Assembly: GCA_963565915.1 (NCBI GenBank)
Contig: OY751487.1
Location: forward strand, 2,542,001-2,606,000
Direction of reading: 5' to 3'
DNA: 64,000 bases
From: Entoloma clypeatum
Lineage: Eukaryota > Basidiomycota > Agaricomycetes > Agaricales > Entolomataceae
Below the pieces are notes generated by a model. That model saw only the letters and a list, made by a program, of their open reading frames with translations, did no database searches and was not told the origin of the DNA. Each line of letters begins with the position of its first letter. Position 1 is the first letter of the stretch. Shown piece after piece: positions 43,249-58,042 of the stretch. A program made the position numbers and the translations under genes.

Positions 43249-44642
43249 TCAACGATAATGCTCTTTTCCGAGCTCTCTCCAGACCTCCCAGCTGTTGGCC
43301 CTACCCCATGTTTCAACCCAGTGCTGCTCCGAAAACCCGCCGGCCTCGTCTCGGTAGGCAGCCTTCATCTTCTCGTCCTCGATGTCCTTCTTGCAGTGGG
43401 GGATGGCTTCCGAAACAAGCCGGAAGGAGACCATGTTGTCATTGTCAGCAGCTCGGCACTTGCAGCTCCGAGAAGGCGCGATGCACGCAGTGGCGAAGAA
43501 GTTGAGGAACCGCTGCTTGTCGCTGGCGAATTCGCCTGTCAGCTGCGCAAACACCCTCTCGCGCCGGTTGATGGTCCCCTTGATTCATGGCCACCGTACT
43601 TCTCGCGTATTCGTCGCACATCACCGTCCTCAAACTGCTGGATCACCTGCCTGAGGTCAGTGGCATGCTCGAGAGCCTGGATGTCCAGCTCGCCGCATAC
43701 AAGGATGGCAGCATCATGAGACAGGTCCACTGCAGGTGGAGGTCGAGCTGTGGCCCTTCCCAAAGGTGGAGGGAAGGGCCCGACGGGGACGACGGGGACG
43801 ACGGACGACATGGGGGCGATGGAGGCCACTGCAGGAGCAGCAAACAGAAGCGATGGTGGCGATGGCCACGCCAACGAAAATGGCAATGTCATAGCTGCAG
43901 GCAGAGGGACGGGGCCTGTGGGAGGCACTGGCAGGAGCTGGATGGTGGAGAGCTGCGTTACGGACGATGGAGACAACGGGGAAACATCACCTTTGAGCTG
44001 ATGAACAGCTGCAGTCGGGCGAGAGCCGCGAGGGCATCGTCACTCCCTTCCTGCGCAGCCTGCACCCATGCCTGCACTGTCTCTGGCGGCGGGTTCTCCG
44101 ATGGCACGCTGAGTGGTCGGCGAGGATTGAGCAGTGAGGAGGAGGCGGAAGACGTGAGTGCCGTTGCCACCGTCTCTTGGAGCAGCGGATACAGAGGCGA
44201 GCCTGTGCATGGGAGAGGTCAGGACACCTGAGAGAGAGAGAGAGAGGGAGAGAGAGGGAGGTGGGAGGCACTCACCATCGTTGTGCACCTCGCAGAGCCG
44301 GAAGGAGTCGCCGGCCTTGGTCCACTCCTCTCCGAGCTTCAGGAGGTCGTCCCACTGCGCCTTTTGGATCTCGACGTCGACGGGAGAGGGCCCAGCTGGC
44401 ATGGGTTTCACGGGCAGCTTCGAGAGGTCGAGCTGATAGTGGGTCGCGAGCCTCTCGCGGAGCTGCTGCACCTTGCCCTGTTTCGTCAGCACCTTTTTCT
44501 TCCCACCAGCCGCTCGGTTCACCCCATCGATCCAGAACTTGAGCTGCTTGGCGTTGGCGTTCGTCAGGGACACGACTGTGAGGTCAGACGGGGGGTTCGG
44601 GGGCATGCCAGCACTTTCATCAGTCGGTTTTGACACCGTCAT
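43249..44642 (-). pseudogene. SAP-like domain protein, one frameshift; convergent with the recombinase
   Basis: Exons 44642-44276, 44202-43991 and 43952-43249 join in phase across introns of 73 and 38 nt. The N-terminus (TNANAKQLKFWIDGVNRAAG, then KQGKVQQLRERLATHY) looks like a SAP-type DNA-binding helix pair. The middle is proline-rich; the C-terminus (MVSFRLVSEAIPHCKKDIED...HWVETWGRANSWEVWREL) is unrecognised. A one-base frame change near 43587 (between KYGGHES and GTINRRE) breaks the last exon, either a real lesion or a read error. Its stop is only about 60 bp from the recombinase stop; the two genes are tail to tail, and an AATAAA lies between at 43241. The pairing may be functional or accidental. 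Confidence 0.55.
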
Positions 44643-45382
44643 TCAGGGCTGACGTGGCACAAGAGAAGGATCGGACCGATGACGCAAGGGTCGATGGCAT
44701 TCGGGGGCAGGGAAGGGAGAGAGGGCCGTCATTCAAGGGGCATCGGGGCTGGGGGGCGGCGCTCTCGAGCTCAAGACCTGGTCGCGTTTTTCGGCCCGCG
44801 ACGATCCCGCGAGAGAAAGGCGGGACCCTGAGCGTCAGGGCGGGTATCGTCGACGTCCCAGACGGCGCCGAGCGCCAGCCGATCGCACCAGGGCAAGGGA
44901 ACGGGCGTCGTTGGCAGACGACGAGGTAAGGGCTCGTGGGGTCTCGTCTCGGCAGGCGACCACCGCCACCGTGTCCCGGGACACGCTCACATAAGCGGCA
45001 TCGCCCGGCGCCCCGCCAGAGCAGCGTGTCCCACGACAGGAAAGCCTGCCCAATCATCATGTTTTGCAATCATCTCACAATCACCTTGCCCCCATGGCTC
45101 TCGTCGCCATGGACTGTCCCTGGCCCGTCTGTGGGCTGCTCAAATTAGTGGCTGAATCGTCGATATTTCAATCTTTACCATGCTATCGCAAGGTGATGAC
45201 TGTAATATGTATGCAAGGCAGCGTGGATGGGATGGCGTGAATCGGCGTGGGTGTCATCATCACACCCACGGGAGAGATCGGGAGAGAAAGTCAGTATGTA
45301 ACCCTAACCTTGATGCCGGGGGTTACGTATGTCCATACAAAAGGCAAATCAAAGACGATTGATTTCCCCCCACCATATCGCC
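44643..45382. other. Divergent intergenic region between the SAP-like gene and PGK1
   Basis: About 740 bp, GC-rich in its left half, with overlapping ORFs on both strands that show no domain. It must hold both promoters. No clear TATA or CCAAT box was identified. Confidence 0.4.
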
Positions 45383-46996
45383 ATGTCTCTAGCCAACAAA
45401 CTGTCCATTATCGACGTTGACCTGACCGATAAGCGCGTTCTCATTCGCGTCGACTTCAACGTTCCTCTGCAGGACGGGAAGATCACAAACCCTGCGGTAT
45501 GTTCACCGTAACATCTCTGCTTGTCTCACTCATTAATTTGTCAAAGCGCATCGTTGCGGCCCTTCCTACAATCAGATATGCGCTCGATAATGGTGCAGTT
45601 TGGATCTCTCTATTGAAAAGATGACCTTTTAAGGCCGATATGATCGCTCTAGGCGCCAAAGTCGTGATTCTTATGTCTCACTTGGGGCGACCAGATGGTC
45701 AAGTGATAGAGAAATACTCATTGCAGCCCGTCTCTGGGGAGCTCGAAAAACATCTTGGAGGACCAGTGACATTCCTTCCCGATTGTGTCGGCCCCAAGGT
45801 CGAACAAGCCGTCAACGCCGCCACCAAAGGTTCAGTCATCCTACTAGAAAATCTCCGATTCCACATCGAAGAAGAAGGGTCCGTGAAAAACAAGGACGGT
45901 ACGAAGACGAAGGCTGATGCAACCAAGGTGGCGGAGTTTAGAGAGGGGCTTACCCGCCTTGGTGACGTATACGTGAATGATGCCTTCGGAACTGCGCATC
46001 GTGCACACTCGAGTATGGTCGGGATCAAGCTTCCTCAGCGGGCAGCTGGTTTCCTCGTGAAGAAAGAATTAGAGTATTTCGCCAAAGCTCTGGAGAACCC
46101 GGAGCGGCCATTCCTAGCTATTTTAGGCGGAGCAAAGGTCTCTGATAAGATTCAGTTAATCGACAACATGTTGGACAAGGTCAACATCCCAAGCGCCTGA
46201 TGAAAGCGAGGTTGCTGACATGTGACGTGCATGAAAGGTGAACTCCTTGATCATATGTGGTGGGATGGCTTTCACTTTCAAGAAGACTCTGGAAAATGTA
46301 TCGGTAAGGCTCCAAAATTCCTGAGTTCAGCATGATGACGTCGTGGAAAGATCGGCCTATCCCTGTTCGACGCTCCGGGATCTGAGAAGGTGGCTGCTCT
46401 TGTCGAAAAGGCGAAAAAGAACAATGTCAAGCTCGTATTCCCTGTCGACTATATCACTGCGGACAAATTCGACAAGAACGCCAAAGTAAGTACCTTTCCG
46501 CAGAATTGACAGAAATTGACAGGTATTCCTTTCCAGACTGGAACGGCCACCGAAAAGGAAGGTATTCCTGATGGATGGATGGGCCTTGACGCTGGACCAC
46601 AAAGCCGAAAGCTCTTCCGCGAGGCTGTCCTGGAGGCGAGGACCATTCTGTGGAATGGGTAAGCTTCGCGTCAATATATGTAGCACGCTGCTGAGCTGGG
46701 ACGCAGACCGCCAGGGGTCTTTGAATTCCCAGCATTTGCGGAGGGATCGGCGGAACTTCTTGACGCGAACATTGAAGCGGCCAAGCTAGGAGCAACTGTG
46801 ATTGTTGGGGGAGGTGACACGGCCACAGTGGTTGCTCAGCACGGTGCGGAAGATAAGCTGAACCATGTGAGTACCGGGGGAGGAGCCAGCCTGGAGCTAC
46901 TTGAGGGAAAGGTAAGCAAACCTTCCGTCGGATGTAAGTTAACTAATATATTGGTAGACACTGCCCGGTGTGGCCGAGCTGACTGAGAGAGCTTAG
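45383..46996 (+). CDS. PGK1: Phosphoglycerate kinase
   Basis: Eight exons: 45383-45496, 45547-45592, 45653-46179, 46238-46303, 46351-46485, 46537-46658, 46707-46911, 46958-46996 (1254 nt, 417 residues, the usual PGK length). It transfers the acyl phosphate of 1,3-bisphosphoglycerate to ADP in cytosolic glycolysis. Family landmarks are visible: [11 protein letters not shown] near the N-terminus, [38 protein letters not shown], the nucleotide-binding region [27 protein letters not shown] and the C-terminal [14 protein letters not shown]. The third exon start at 45653 ([16 protein letters not shown]) was chosen over earlier acceptors because it restores the conserved sequence. It appears intact. 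Confidence 0.97.
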
Positions 46997-47067
46997 ATTA
47001 CGTAGGCAACGATTAAATAAGCAATAGATGTTCATTCCGGTGTGACTATGTGACAAGTCAGTGCAAG

Positions 47068-49951
<2,884 letters not shown>

Positions 49952-50335
49952 CTGTGTATTACTTTACATATTCTCAGTCATAACCTATCAGTGGGATGCT
50001 GGGGAACAGTCGATGAAAAACTCGAATTCTCGGCCTGCTGAGCATTGTGTCGAGAAGCTTCTATAGTTATTATCGGCGCTCATTGGGTATTTTGAAAGAC
50101 TCGAAATTACAGTGTGGCTACGGGAGACCAATTATCACTACAACGACTGGAAATGTTGCTATGAGGTGGATCAGCAAGAGGTACGCAGAGGTGAGGAAGT
50201 TGTGTTATGCTCACCCTTTCTATTTGGGAAACAGCCATTTGGAAGTTCTCGACCTCACGCCAACAATCCAATGGGGTGATACCATTAGCCCTGCCAAACG
50301 ATAGGGTCATTTGGAAAGATAGAATGGTGCCGTTC
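49952..50335. other. Convergent intergenic region
   Basis: About 380 bp between CEF1 and SCP1, with no gene recognised. A plus-strand ORF at 50047-50304 has no supporting motif. Confidence 0.5.
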
Positions 50336-53300
50336 TCACCTGTAACATGACACTACCGCCTCGCCAGCGTGTTTGACATCCGGAAACTCAGTGAGACTCC
50401 TCCGTGCTTGATACTTATCAACTCTACTCCGGATTTCCTCGAGGTCGCCCATGAGAACCGTGCTGTTTGGCATTCGTCCCGCGATGCCATCCCTGGCTTC
50501 CAAACTATCTTCTACTAGATCCCGCTCGCGATCCAGATTTTCTTTCTCGAGCTCGTTTTCTATTTCTTGGCGAATAACTTCTTCTTCTTTCTTCAAACGC
50601 TGAAGTTCGCTTTGTATTCTAAAGCGGACGATGGCGTCGAGGGTAGACTGCCGTTCGGAGGAGGTTTCCGGCGACTCCAGATGGTTCACGACATCTTGGG
50701 AAGGCTGAGATAGGGTATGACAATGAAAATCGATCGAGATTTGGTAGAGACTCACAGAAATAGGGGATTCGTTTCGAAAGACCTTCTCCTCGACTTTGTC
50801 GTCCACTTCTGACCTCGACGGACTTGCTCCCATTTCGTTCAATTCTGGGAGCTCACGTGGTTGCAGAACTACTTGAACTGAGTTTGAATAAAATAAAAAT
50901 GACATGAACGGCAACAACAGCCAGTTCTCATCGAGAAATTTGTGGGGACACATGGTCATCGATATGTAGTACCGATTACGAAAAAACCAACATGCCAACA
51001 GTATTACCGAAACCAGCGAATGCATATCGATCTCCTATGAGAAGAGGAGATACTCGGGTAAAAGGGAGGCGAGGAACACAATCAGTGGATGGTTGTGTGA
51101 TTGCCAAGGCAGCTAGCGGGCAGCTTTGTAGACAAGAAGCCGTGATGTCAAATGTCCACAACTCCCATCGTTCCAAAGTTGTTGTAGTGAGTCCTTGAGA
51201 AGACGACTGGCTAGTTCTGGGCAACATTGCACCTATGATATTCCTTTGGGTTCTTGGCTTCCGCCGTACACCAAACAACTTCTTATCATATACTCCCCAC
51301 CCACCTCTCTCACATGTGATATCCATCACCCATACAAGAATCGTTTCATGCCAGAAAGACGAAGCTGAAGTCGAAAACATCCGTGATTCCCAGTCGTGCT
51401 CTTCGCTGGAAGAAGGAACAGTTAGCATCTCTGATGACCTGCGACCCAAGTCTTTTTCTGTTGCTCTTCTTGAGTGCACGCCGTGTGCCGACACAGGGAA
51501 CGCTGAAGCTTCGAAGGTCGTCGCAAGCCTCGCCCTCGGAATGGAAGGTGACACAGGGCTCCACCCAGGTTGTGAAGTAGTGCTATCACTTCGCGACCGT
51601 CGACCAAGAGCATCGCGGGACGCTGCATGGCGCAACGGACGATGCGAACAAGAACATCGCCGCGTCTGATCATCAAGATACAGTTGGAAGAACCGGATGA
51701 TATGGTCGACAGAGAATGCCACACAAATGCTTTCCAAGGGAAGTTGACCGCAGAAATGGCAAATCTCGCACTTAATCGGCATCACTCGCAGCTGATTGAT
51801 GCGACCATAGACATCCTCGAAGACTGAGATACACTCCGCTGTACAGCCATCCCAGAGAGAAACCATGCCCGTTTCCGTTGCGATGGCAATGATACGTCGA
51901 CTTTTAGAGCCTAGATATGCTTCGCAGGCATCAATCTTGGCCGGTGCACTGAAGGGATCGCCTGCTTGAACACAGAATTTAGGCAGGATCCACGGATCTG
52001 CATTCTCTGTCTCCATAAGCTCCAAAGTTCCATCATTCATACTGAAGGCAATCAGGAAACGGGACAGGGGATGGACACAGATGAGGGAGCACTTGACAAC
52101 CGCAGCGTGATGAGAAGGTGTGAAATAGGTGAATGAGCCCTCCTGCAAAGACCACCTTGCAGCCAATCCGCCGTCATATGTTGCAAGAAGATGAAACCCT
52201 GTTGCTGGTCCGGAATGTGGCGAGGTTTGTCCCGAAGTAGCAAGTGACGGAATGAAGGTGAATTGAATTTCATCGACGGCCGAAGAAAGATTGTCGATGG
52301 AGAGCAGAGGCAGTTTCCGAACACCATCTTTCTCCAGCGTCCAAACAGCGATAGTACCAGCACCTGTACCTATGGCACAGTGATGCCCATCCCCGTTGAC
52401 AGCAACACAAGTAATAGGCAAATTTGTGGATGGAGTGCTAGCGACTCCTGATAGTACATCAGCAGCATCAATAGCCATGTGGGTTCGTTCATCAACCCGC
52501 CAAACAGTGATCTCATTATAGAGTCCTACAGAAATGACCACGTTTCCATCTTTGCTGGCGGCAATGAGCTCCACGTCACTCGGGGACACTCGTGGAAGAG
52601 TTAAGAATGAGACCTGGCCTTCTGCAAACTTAGATTCTTCTTGTGAATTGGGGAAATCAGGTGCCGCTCGATTCCGTTGTGCCTCCAAGAGTTCAGTGTT
52701 CTTCAACAAGTAGAGAAGAAGGCCCCAGAGAATCGTCGTAGTCGCAGCGATGGGAAGGACCATAATCCTGAGCAGCCAGTATGCAAGGCGGAATGTATGC
52801 ACTGAAAATCGGGACCGTGAGTTTCTGTGAAATTTGCCAGGACCTGCCAGTGTAAAATCTGGTCTGAAGGTGACAACGGTCGGTACTTCGATGCGGAGGT
52901 GGAGCAGCAGAGCTTGGGATGGATTTATGGCTTTCCAGATATGCCAGGCGGCTGACCGGTTCAAAAGATGGGATGAAGGCGTATGGATTTGAGGTGGGGC
53001 TGTTGCAGTAACAATGTTTTGGTCGCCCTTGAATGTCGGGCCTGTGTGGGTCGTAGTATAGTACAGTGTTGCTGCGATTGTCAGGAGCTTTGGAGGGGTG
53101 TTGAGCACGTCAGCAGTTTTTGGTTGCTGCACAGCTCTTACCATCAGAAGACTGAGATTAGTCATGGCACGACCTCTGAGAATACTTTGGGTCGTGAATA
53201 CCAATCGCCGGCAAAATGAACGAGGCTTTTTAGAACCATGGTCATTGGATTGTTGCGGTCTGTGCGATGTCAATATTGAGGGGTCATGCCGCAGCAATTC

Positions 53301-55090
53301 ATGGAGCTAAACACGTGTTAAGGATTGGAAAATGAATCAAAAGAGGAAGAACTGACCTCGAGACGTTGAATATCGATGGAGAGTACTGCTAGGAAAAAGG
53401 TATGTGCCAGAAACCAATGGGCGACTAATACAACGATTGCAAACCAGCAGAATTGGCGGACAGCGCCAACAGAGAAGATTGTGATTATTCCAAGGATGGT
53501 GTTATAAGTGACGACTTTGAGGGTGTTCGAAGTTCCAGCCCGACTCAATCCTTCAGCTATGCGCTGCTTGACGGAGAGGGTTACTGGTGTTTTGCAGACT
53601 GCATCCACCTGTAAAAAGATGAGGACTAAGCTTGGACTATGGTAGTGTACGATTCAGAACCCACGAGATTGAACATGTTCTCAGCGCCCACGAACATGAT
53701 GACGATGGGAAGAACCTCCCTTGTTGATTTAATGAGATTACACCTTGGAAGATTAAAAGCACCACGTACCAGGGAACCATAGTAATCTTGAAGCCAACGA
53801 GCGCACACACACTGAGACTCGTGATTGTACTGCACGCAATCTCTACCAATGCAGTGAAAGTAACTCCTAGACGTGAATGTACTGCAGTCATATTTCCAAC
53901 GGACCATACGACATATCCAGAGAAACCAATGTATGCAAGGTACAAGAAGGTCGACAAGGCAGACCACCCTTCACCCTTTGAGAGATCAAGGTCGTACTAA
54001 AAATATAGTGAACAAAAGATGCGAGGAAAGGGTCAAACAAACAACTTACTTCGAGCGCAATCAGTGTGGGTTCCTGCACTTGCACAGGAACTTGAAGTTC
54101 CTGTGCGAGAGCGCTCTGGACTGTTTGCAACCAAGAAGCATGCTCTGAATTTCCGAGACAGTCAGACTCCGGAAAAAAATAAGTTACGGCCAGGTACTCT
54201 GCAAAGTCAAATTTAGAACTGGCCACCTGAGGTTCAAATGATCCTCGCCAGGCGAGGACCATCTCTGGAGTGACAGAAAAACCACCAAGCGAGACGTTTT
54301 TGGTCGCAATCATGGTGTTGAGTGGATTGGCGTCAGAAAGCAAGGCTTCACCCTCATGATGCCAAAACAACAAGGGCGACAATACGAAACATCTCCCATC
54401 GCCTCGTTTCAGACATGGGGTACCTCCTTGTAGCAAAGATTTCTCGAGGCTGTTCTCAAGATCAAGGGTGGAATGTAATGTCTGACGATTGATCGCCCCT
54501 GCTTCTTCCTCTATAGGTCCTTGTACCAAGAGGCGTTCGACACGTAAAGCCCGCCCTACACCGCACTTGGCTCGAGTGACGGCGTCCTCTTGTACGCGAA
54601 GGGCGTGATGACATGACCAAAGGTTGACCAAGTCGCTTGGTGCATGGAATGCCGGCGGGCCGCTTCGGGAAACAAAAGTGTCGATGATTGACAAGGACTT
54701 GGGGTGCGATGAGGCGTATATTGCCAGAGCAGGGTAGAACAGAGCCGTAATTACGATGCAAGAGACGAGGATGATGCGGATTTGGTGAGTTGCACAGTGA
54801 CTGTGGGTAGGTGAACGACTTGTAGAGACTGGGGACGAGGAAGCCGTACAGCCCGAACTGGAGGAGGAGCCTTTCACCCAAAATGCGGAACCATCCCACA
54901 AGTCGATTTGTATCATTCCACATAACTTTGGCAGAGAGTAATGAAACAGCAGGACAGCGACGAATAAATAACGTGTAGAATTGATACACAACTGATTTGT
55001 CATCCACTTTGTCGCGGTCTGCTACCACTTGGTTCAATGAGATGTTAGTAAGGCTATTCTTTCGAAGCACTCACCGACGAATGCTATCAT
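50336..55090 (-). CDS. SCP1: SREBP cleavage-activating protein (SCAP/Scp1)
   Basis: This multi-exon gene probably starts at 55090. A membrane helix after ATHQIRIILVSCIVITALFYP (about 54780) leads into a lumenal loop. The sterol-sensing domain spans about 53980-53330 with LYLAYIGFSGYVVWS, LPIVIMFVGAENMFNLVDAV and FCWFAIVVLVAHWFL...VLSIDIQRLE, joined across three short introns. A cytosolic WD-repeat part follows in one long exon (53297-about 50992), with blades such as NEITVWRVDER, GAGTIAVWTLEKDG, ETGMVSLWDG and ERWELWTFD. The C-terminus (to 50336) is a charged coiled coil. In fungi SCAP escorts SREBP from ER to Golgi when sterol or oxygen falls. N-terminal exon boundaries between 55090 and 54800 are uncertain. 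Confidence 0.85.
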
Positions 55091-55142
55091 TTTACCAGTC
55101 CTTCACCAGACATACATTCGTCATGCCATTACTAACCTGCAA

Positions 55143-56130
55143 ATGCCGGCCATGTCCCCAACCATGACTGAAGGTGGAATCACCGCATGGAAAAAGCGCG
55201 AGGGAGAGGTCTTCGCAGCCGGCGATATTCTGCTGGAAATTGTACGTGGCAAAGCAGTAGTTTCAGACACAGAGCTTATCCTCTCCTTCGACAGGAAACG
55301 GATAAGGCTACCATAGACGTCGAAGCACAGGATAACGGAGTTTTGGGGAAAATCTTGGTGGGTGAACGACTGTAACATAGTTTTCATCTGCTGAGAGTCT
55401 CGCCAGTTACAAGACGGCGCAAAGAATGTACACGTTGGCAAAGTCATCGCGCTTTTAGCAGAAGAAGGCGACGACATCTCCAGTCTCAAGGCTCCTGAAG
55501 AAGAATCGCCAGTCAAATCATCATATCAACCTCCACCGCCGAGGCCCTCTCCATCCGTAACGTCGCAATTGACCTCTGCTTTGACAGTTCCCGCAAAACA
55601 CCTTTCACACTCACGACCTTTATTCCCTTCCGTTCACCGGTTACTGTTGGCATATAACATTGCGGAACCAGAGAACATCAAGGGTACTGGTGTCCGTGGA
55701 ATGCTAACCAAAGGCGACATTCTTGCTTATCTTGGGAAAGCATCTGGACCATCCGGGACGTACAGGGAGTCCCCTGTTATCCCGGCAAAAACCGTGAAAG
55801 CCGAAGTGGAAGCAGAGCCCGAGGTACGGGTTCCCTGCCACAAACAATCGACCTCTGTCCTTACCACGCATCAGGCCCTTTATGGACTTGCCATTCGGCG
55901 ACTCATTGCCTCCGCTATGCTTCAGAGCTCTCTCGCAATAAAGGCCGCTCAAGGTGAGTATACTTGTCTTGCACCAAGAATTATTCATAGAGGACAGTTG
56001 ACTAGCCCCCGCAAGAGTTTCAGATTTCGATTCTGTCGTTGCAGATTACTTTTCCAACATCAAGGCATTCGCAAAAGCCCCTCCACCTCCAACGAAGAGC
56101 GGGTCCAATTATTTGGATGGGTTATATTGA
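55143..56130 (+). CDS. PDX1: Pyruvate dehydrogenase complex protein X (E3-binding protein)
   Basis: Exons 55143-55241, 55295-55357, 55407-55953 and 56006-56130 give 834 nt (277 residues). The lipoyl domain is complete: MPAMSPTMTEGG, ITAWKKREGE, and the lipoylated lysine in EIETDKATIDVEAQ. A linker of about 60 residues leads to the peripheral-subunit-binding domain (PSVHRLLLAYNIAEPENIKGTGVRGMLTKGDILAYL). No acetyltransferase domain follows; the protein ends FDSVVADYF...NYLDGLY. This identifies protein X, which anchors dihydrolipoamide dehydrogenase to the E2 core in the mitochondrial matrix. The start given is the first in-frame ATG and lacks a targeting peptide; an ATG at 55081 opens a basic, targeting-like peptide in another frame. 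The start lies 52 bp from that of SCP1, on the opposite strand. Confidence 0.85.
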
Positions 56131-57388
56131 ATTGATGCCCCTCATCATTTTAGACAGAGATACAGTCACCTCACTTTGTAACACCTAGTTATGCAAAATT
56201 TTCCCGATGGGCGCATTCCCGCATCTTCAGCAACTGATCATAGTAGAGCTGACCTATTCAAAAACGGTTGAGAAATTTTTGAGAAATTTCCACGCCTTTC
56301 AACAGAAATTTGAAAAGCGTTGCAAATATCCTCTATTGAGTACAGGAACGCTACGGTGGGGCGAGGAGGCGCCATGAATGGGGGACTTCCAAGCGACACC
56401 AAATGGGAGACCTTTCAGGATGTCGAAATCTTTGCCCCAAGATTCCCAAGGTTCATATCCCTTCGTTGATACCATAAATTTCTAACCGCGCCCACGACTG
56501 TCACCAGCTTCCTCAACGCTGAGCGCTTGTTCTGCCACGCGCCTGTATGTTCGCCGAATTACGGTCAATTGTCACCGCTGCGGTCGCCGTGCGGTACATG
56601 CCCCCGAAGCATCTGTATCATCATCGTGCCTCAATGAAAAAGGAAAAAATCAGTTTCTACGTGAGTTCAGGAAATTTTATTGCGGTCTGTCACAATTCCA
56701 GCGAGCCCATACAATCGGGGCGAAATTCCGCTCTACAGGATGCCTGGGCCGGTGTAGCAACTCTTATTTCACCCACATCTACTGGGGGCGACAAATGATA
56801 GCAGAGGCGATCGAGGAAGAGAAAAAGGCTTTACTCAAACAGGCCGTGGAACACAGATGATGGAATGAAACACTTACAAGATGCAAGGTGTCGATGAACG
56901 GCGGAATAATCATGCAAGTCTGGTGCTCCAGCATATGAATGTCTCGTCTTCTACATGCGTTCTGGAGCATCCTGTCGGGAAACAGTTACATTTAGCAATG
57001 GTGTCAGGTGGAAGTACGACATCCTCCAAGAGATGACCACCAGACATACACGCGTTCCGCAAGGCATTGATCGATAACAGTATTGTGCATAGGGTACGTC
57101 ATGAAACCTTTCAATTTCCTAACATTCGTTATAGTGCTGTGTAAATAAAAAGTGTCAGGAGAATATAGCCAGAACATATCTGCTCGCCTGAGTGGAAAAG
57201 TATGGAAAAGAAATGGTGCCGGGAAAATATGACTAGCACATATCTGCACTGGACATCAATACCCTTGTCATAGGCATCATGCAATGGATTTGATATCGTC
57301 GTATACGCTCTGTATACCGCCAAGAAAACCAGAAAGGAGAAATGTGTCAAAGCTCTTAACAGTATTTCACCTCGAGATGCGATATTGA
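56131..57388. other. Intergenic, nothing recognised
   Basis: About 1.26 kb with only short ORFs on both strands. The longest plus frame (56547-56798) has no domain. A near-repeat GTG(C/T)C(G/A)GGA(G/A)AATAT(A/G) occurs twice, near 57150 and 57214. Confidence 0.45.
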
Positions 57389-57810
57389 TTAGAAGCCTCG
57401 ACGCAGATCGCGGTCCTCAATGCAAGTAACGTGTACCAGATCTAAGTGTTCTGTTGCGGAATGGAGCGAGATAAAGCAGTGATGGCACAGACCGCCGAAC
57501 TGGAAGAAAGTAGCTAGATAAAAGACGGAAAGAGGGCAGGGAGGGGGAGGGACGAACTTTACGGAGGAAGTTTGTTTGTGCGGAATGCATAACAAGTAAT
57601 ACATATGATTCGACATACACCATACCTAACGAGTGCGCGGAGATTGCGAGCGGTGATGGCAGCAGTCATTGTGGCGGGTCTTGGTCCTGGTGACAGGCCT
57701 TGTGTAGGATGGGTGTTGTGGTAAAGAAATTGGGGTGGTTGTGTGACCACCTCACTCTCCTGCGACGACAGATCCCGCAAACGGTGAGTGGCAGGTGTTC
57801 CCGTGGTCAT
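57389..57810 (-). CDS. Small hypothetical protein, two exons
   Basis: It starts at 57810 (MTTGTPATHRLRDLSSQESE) and reads to RNLRALVR. A GT-AG intron of about 69 nt (GTATGG...GTAAAG, about 57626-57558) joins a second exon, FVPPPPCPLSVFYLATFF, ending DLRRGF at 57389. The second exon has a hydrophobic stretch that could be one membrane segment. No family was recognised. The gene is divergent from the Zn2Cys6 gene at 58043, about 230 bp away. Coding status rests on the intron and open frames only. Confidence 0.4.
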
Positions 57811-58042
57811 GTTCGGCGTTAATCATGATCTATGCTGTCTTCATCGTCGTTCTTTCCGTTACGTCGCTTGATCTTGCACTGGGACGCTCACTCAGTCAGT
57901 TAACTCGGCTCGACAACTTTGGGGGTAACTATTCTGCTTGTCGTCGGTTCCTTGTCGCATCTCTCACCACTGGGCCTCGTTATGTCAGCTGACAGTCTCT
58001 CTTCGCTCGACCTCAAGGGTCCTCGGGTTGAATATCGGAAAT

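Noticed and set aside
43587..44231. 214-codon plus-strand ORF opposite the SAP-like gene
   Set aside because: It is Gly/Arg/Cys-rich shadow coding; the minus strand has consistent introns and protein-like composition.
50992..51827. Plus-strand ORFs opposite the SCAP WD region
   Set aside because: They are shadows of the long minus-strand coding exon, which has clear WD motifs.
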